In this document: positions 61,393-64,000 of the stretch, piece by piece
Layout of the letters: every line of letters starts with the position of its first letter
Position numbering within the stretch: the stretch's first letter is position 1
Source of the DNA: Marinobacterium alkalitolerans
Lineage (GTDB): Bacteria > Pseudomonadota > Gammaproteobacteria > Pseudomonadales > Balneatricaceae
Direction: 5' to 3'
Assembly (NCBI RefSeq): GCF_017776525.1
Contig: NZ_JACVEW010000012.1
Location: forward strand, 1 to 64,000
Length of the DNA: 64,000 nt
Notes under the pieces: model-generated
Database searches by the model: none
The model's input: only the letters and a program-made list of their open reading frames with translations
What the model was told of the DNA's origin: nothing
Position numbers and translations under genes: made by a program

Positions 61393-62853
61393 TCAGAGCT
61401 TGATGCAGATATTCTTGGTTTCGGTGTAGAACTCGAGTCCGTGTACACCGCCCTCACGGCCGATACCGGACTGTTTGGCTCCACCGAAGGCGGTGCGCAG
61501 GTCACGCAGGAACCAGGAGTTCACCCAGGCCAGCCCCACTTCCATCTGCTCGGCCACACGCACGGCACGGGCAGAGTTCTCGGTCCAGATGGCACAGGCC
61601 AGGCCGTAGTCGGTGTCGTTGGCCAGCTCGATCGCTTCCTCTTCGGTGTCGAACGGACGGATGTGGCAGCAGGGGCCAAAGATCTCTTCGCGGATGACGC
61701 GGGCATCATCGGACAGGCCTGTCCAAATAGTTGGCTCGATCCAGGCGCCGTCGTTCAGCTCGGCCCCCATATCCGGGATACCGCCGCCGATCTCGACGGT
61801 TGCGCCCTCTTCACGGGCCAGGTCGTAGTAGTACTTGACCTTCTCGCGATGCTCGAGGCTGACCAGCGGGCCGAAGTTGGCTTCCGGATCTTCCGGACGA
61901 CCCAGCTTCAGCTTGGCCACTTCTTCCTTCATCCGGGACAGGAACTTCTCGAAGATCGGACGCTCGACGTAAACACGCTCGGTGCCCAGGCAGACCTGAC
62001 CACAGTTCACGAAAGCCGAGCGCATGGTGCCTTCAACGGCCTTTTCGATATCGCAGTCGGCAAAGACTAACCCTGGGTTCTTGCCGCCGCACTCCATGGA
62101 GATGTTGCGCAGCCCGACAGACGCGGCACGCATGATCGCCTCACCGGTACGGGTTTCGCCGGTGAAGGTGATGGCGTCTACATCCTTGTGAGTCGTCAGG
62201 AACTCACCGGCCGAATCCGGCCCAAACCCATGCACCACGTTGAATACACCCGCCGGCACGCCACACTCGTTCATCACTTCGCCCAGCAGCGTTGTTGTAG
62301 CCGGTGTTTCCTCGGACGGTTTGACCACCACGGTGTTACCGCAGGCCAGTGCCGGGCCGACCTTGAAGGTCATCAGCAGCAGCGGCAGGTTCCAAGGCGA
62401 AATCACGGCGATCACGCCTTTCGGAGTGCGGTGACCCACGTTCAGGGCACCCTTGCCATCCGGGGTGTCCATGCGAAAGGCTTCGGTCGGGTGGTTGGCC
62501 AGGGTTTCGGAGAACGCCTTGAAGTTCGCCGCCCCTCGGGGGATATCGATGTGGCTGGCAATGTGTCGCGGTTTGCCGGTGTCCTTGCACTCGGCTTCCA
62601 GGAACTCGTCAAAACGCTCGTTGATCCGGTCGGCAACCTTGTTCAACAGTTCGGTCCGCTGGGCCTGGGTCAGCTTGCTCCAGGGGCCTTTCAGCGCCGC
62701 TTTTGCTGCGTTAACCGCCGCATCCACTTCCGCCTGGCCCGCCTCATGGACCATGCCAATCAGACTGTTATCCACCGGACAGCGATTTTCGAAGGTCTTG
62801 CCACTGGCAGACACAACATACTCGCCGTTGATAAAATGCTTGAACTCTTTCAT
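61393..62853 (-). CDS. dmpC: 2-Hydroxymuconic semialdehyde dehydrogenase
   Basis: 486-residue aldehyde dehydrogenase that oxidises the ring-cleavage semialdehyde to 2-hydroxymuconate, opening the 4-oxalocrotonate branch. Catalytic Glu in SMECGGKNPGLVF, catalytic Cys in FVNCGQVCLGTERVYV, NAD site FTGETRTGEAIMRA. The C terminus TAFGGAKQSGIGREGGVHGLEFYTE is typical for this family. First gene of the lower operon; the preceding intergenic region has a sigma-54-like element. Confidence 0.96.
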   Translation of the reverse strand: MKEFKHFINGEYVVSASGKTFENRCPVDNSLIGMVHEAGQAEVDAAVNAAKAALKGPWSKLTQAQRTELLNKVADRINERFDEFLEAECKDTGKPRHIASHIDIPRGAANFKAFSETLANHPTEAFRMDTPDGKGALNVGHRTPKGVIAVISPWNLPLLLMTFKVGPALACGNTVVVKPSEETPATTTLLGEVMNECGVPAGVFNVVHGFGPDSAGEFLTTHKDVDAITFTGETRTGEAIMRAASVGLRNISMECGGKNPGLVFADCDIEKAVEGTMRSAFVNCGQVCLGTERVYVERPIFEKFLSRMKEEVAKLKLGRPEDPEANFGPLVSLEHREKVKYYYDLAREEGATVEIGGGIPDMGAELNDGAWIEPTIWTGLSDDARVIREEIFGPCCHIRPFDTEEEAIELANDTDYGLACAIWTENSARAVRVAEQMEVGLAWVNSWFLRDLRTAFGGAKQSGIGREGGVHGLEFYTETKNICIKL

Positions 62854-62928
62854 GGCTCACCTTGATCTGTTTCAACCCCTGCTTCTCGGGTTGAGCGTTT
62901 TATTGTTGGATCACACTGCAACAGCCCC

Positions 62929-62944
62929 GCCAAGGGTCTGCCAG
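62929..62944 (-). promoter_or_regulatory. Candidate sigma-54 promoter of the dmpCEFGHI operon
   Basis: On the minus strand TGGCAG-ACCCT-TGGCG: GG and GC are 10 bases apart as required, but the -12 part departs from TTGC. A predicted start near 62917 leaves a 64-nt leader before dmpC. No TTGATCAA-type enhancer was seen upstream; instead the inverted repeat at 63073-63104 lies at an enhancer-like distance. Confidence 0.45.
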
Positions 62945-63072
62945 CCAGGTTGAAATCCAGTATAGCGTTGCAAAAACGGGATAAAACTCACAAAATCGGG
63001 GGCTGATAATTCCAATACTGGGAACTAATACAAGTAAGGTATAACGACCCTCGCCACTCCAAATCCGGCTTT

Positions 63073-63104
63073 TGGTTCCGCTATTTCAGCTCCTGACGGA
63101 ACCA
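63073..63104. repeat. Inverted repeat upstream of dmpC
   Basis: TGGTTCCG (63073-63080) and CGGAACCA (63097-63104), perfect 8-bp arms with a 16-base spacer. It lies about 145 bp upstream of the GG of the candidate dmpC promoter, and also near the end of the porin gene. Could be a regulator site; not a terminator because no T run follows. Confidence 0.5.
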
Positions 63105-63148
63105 CCATTTCATTTACGTACTGATTTATCACGCCTCTTCCGAGCTCA

Positions 63149-63180
63149 GAAAAAATAACCCGGGGAAGGGGACCCGGGTT
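63149..63180 (-). terminator. Terminator of the porin gene
   Basis: AACCCGGG (63157-63164), 8-base loop, CCCGGGTT (63173-63180). On the minus strand a T run of six to seven follows the stem (63155-63149, broken by one A at the stem base), so it is a strong intrinsic terminator for the gene at 63207. Confidence 0.88.
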
Positions 63181-63206
63181 ACTTTTCACATCATTCCAAT
63201 CAGCGA

Positions 63207-64000
63207 TCAGAATTTATACATGGCCATCAGTTCAATCTGCTGACCGGCAGGGCGTGTGCCATGCGTAGTGATGTTCTGATCACGCCATTCGATACCGAAA
63301 TCCAGTCCGGGCAAGTAGGTGTACACCAGGTTGGCATGCGTCATTTGCAGTGTATCCTCAGCCGCTACCGGCGTTTCATCGGCTTCAATTCGGGCATGGC
63401 GCAAACTACCGGTCAGCTTTTCATTGAATCGGTGTGACACACCGACCACAACACCTGTCGTCTTAATCAGTTCACCTTCTGCATTAGTATCTACAGCCGG
63501 CCTAAGAGTGGGGTGCCATGCTCCGCCATAACCAAAACCTGAATAAATACCCTGACCTTCTCCGGTATAACCATTAAAGTGCAACGTAGTAGCGCCAAGT
63601 GAGTATTTTCCGGCCAGGATCAGCGCTGCACCGAATTCAGAATCATCGCTATCGTTGGTGATATTGCTTTTGGCAACATCGCGTCCAGCCAAGGCAATAC
63701 TAGCCGCATGTCCGCCGTCGAACTTCGACGCATAATTGATAACAAAGTCAGGATAATCGGCATCACTGTTGATCGGGTCCTGCAAAGTCAGGCGCACTCC
63801 TCCAACCTGATAATGCATGACCATGTCCGGTCGCACTACGCCACCATTGCCGCCGGTATTCCCCTTGCCCGCATTGAAGAAATCCAGATGAGGTACATCA
63901 TAGGGAACTGAAGCCAGGAACTGACCGCTCCAAGTCTGCCCTAATGTCAGGTTGTCCACGTTGAGGTAGGCATGTCGCAAACGCCAGTCATAGGTTGAAC
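63207..64000 (-). CDS. DcaP-like outer-membrane porin, 5' end outside window
   Basis: C-terminal 264 residues of an outer-membrane porin. It ends QIELMAMYKF with the C-terminal Phe of beta-barrel proteins; amphipathic strands alternate throughout. The segment WRLRHAYLNVDNLTLGQTWSGQF at the window edge is the signature of the DcaP-like porin family, members of which carry organic acids and aromatic compounds. The frame is open to base 64000, so the start is beyond the window. It faces away from the dmpC operon's start and shares its direction; a role in aromatic uptake is possible but only by location. Confidence 0.85.
   Translation of the reverse strand, partial: STYDWRLRHAYLNVDNLTLGQTWSGQFLASVPYDVPHLDFFNAGKGNTGGNGGVVRPDMVMHYQVGGVRLTLQDPINSDADYPDFVINYASKFDGGHAASIALAGRDVAKSNITNDSDDSEFGAALILAGKYSLGATTLHFNGYTGEGQGIYSGFGYGGAWHPTLRPAVDTNAEGELIKTTGVVVGVSHRFNEKLTGSLRHARIEADETPVAAEDTLQMTHANLVYTYLPGLDFGIEWRDQNITTHGTRPAGQQIELMAMYKF

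Overview
The window looks like chromosome of a free-living, probably marine gammaproteobacterium. Supporting signs are the pilA/pilBCD-coaE-yacG arrangement, an RpoE-ChrR (ECF11) photooxidative stress locus, a Dmp-type phenol pathway and moderately GC-rich coding sequence. The whole set resembles Oceanospirillaceae such as Marinobacterium or Neptunomonas; this placement is inference from gene content only.

Layout. (1) 1-6.6 kb: envelope functions, namely a truncated SEL1-repeat protein with a PEQ tail, an AlgA/ManC-type GDP-mannose enzyme, RfaH, MgtE, a PglL-like O-oligosaccharyltransferase and a DUF1285 protein. (2) 6.7-10.9 kb: a MetF-like protein, a HepT/MntA toxin-antitoxin pair, a retropepsin-like protease, YciH and a dGTPase. 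(3) 10.9-23.4 kb: type IV pilus genes (fimT-pilV-pilW-pilE-pilX minor pilins, a second divergent PilX-like protein, two tandem major-type pilins, pilB-pilC-pilD) followed by coaE, yacG and a DUF4160/DUF2442 pair. A decayed IS3-type transposase lies between the two pilin groups. (4) 23.4-35.6 kb: a singlet-oxygen/photooxidative stress region. The operon rpoE-chrR-ybgA-phr diverges from FAD oxidase-DUF1365-cfa-MFS-DUF3833, and both operons start from matching ECF11-type promoters. A companion DUF6134-SDR-NTF2 operon lies nearby. Two chemoreceptors, phaB and a MATE pump are in or next to this region. (5) 40-46.5 kb: an operon for a YCF48-like lipoprotein, an RND/MMPL transporter, a DUF1302 outer-membrane protein and a DUF1329 protein. 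Its promoter region carries a sigma-54 promoter and two DmpR/XylR-like enhancer sites. (6) 46.8-49.2 kb: a YeeE/YedE transporter and an old yellow enzyme. (7) 49.2-64 kb: phenol catabolism. dmpKLMNOPQB (phenol hydroxylase, ferredoxin, catechol 2,3-dioxygenase) reads away from dmpR, and dmpCEFGHI (lower meta pathway) sits on the far side of dmpR. A DcaP-like porin runs off the right edge.

How the parts work together. DmpR, on sensing phenols, should activate the sigma-54 promoter of dmpK. Phenol then becomes catechol, 2-hydroxymuconic semialdehyde and, through the 4-oxalocrotonate branch (dmpC, I, H), pyruvate and acetyl-CoA by way of dmpE, G and F. The hydrolase dmpD is absent from the window. 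The enhancer and sigma-54 elements in front of the RND/DUF1302/DUF1329/YCF48 operon suggest that a membrane transport or solvent-response system belongs to the same regulon. This is the most interesting prediction here. No rRNA, tRNA or CRISPR array was seen.
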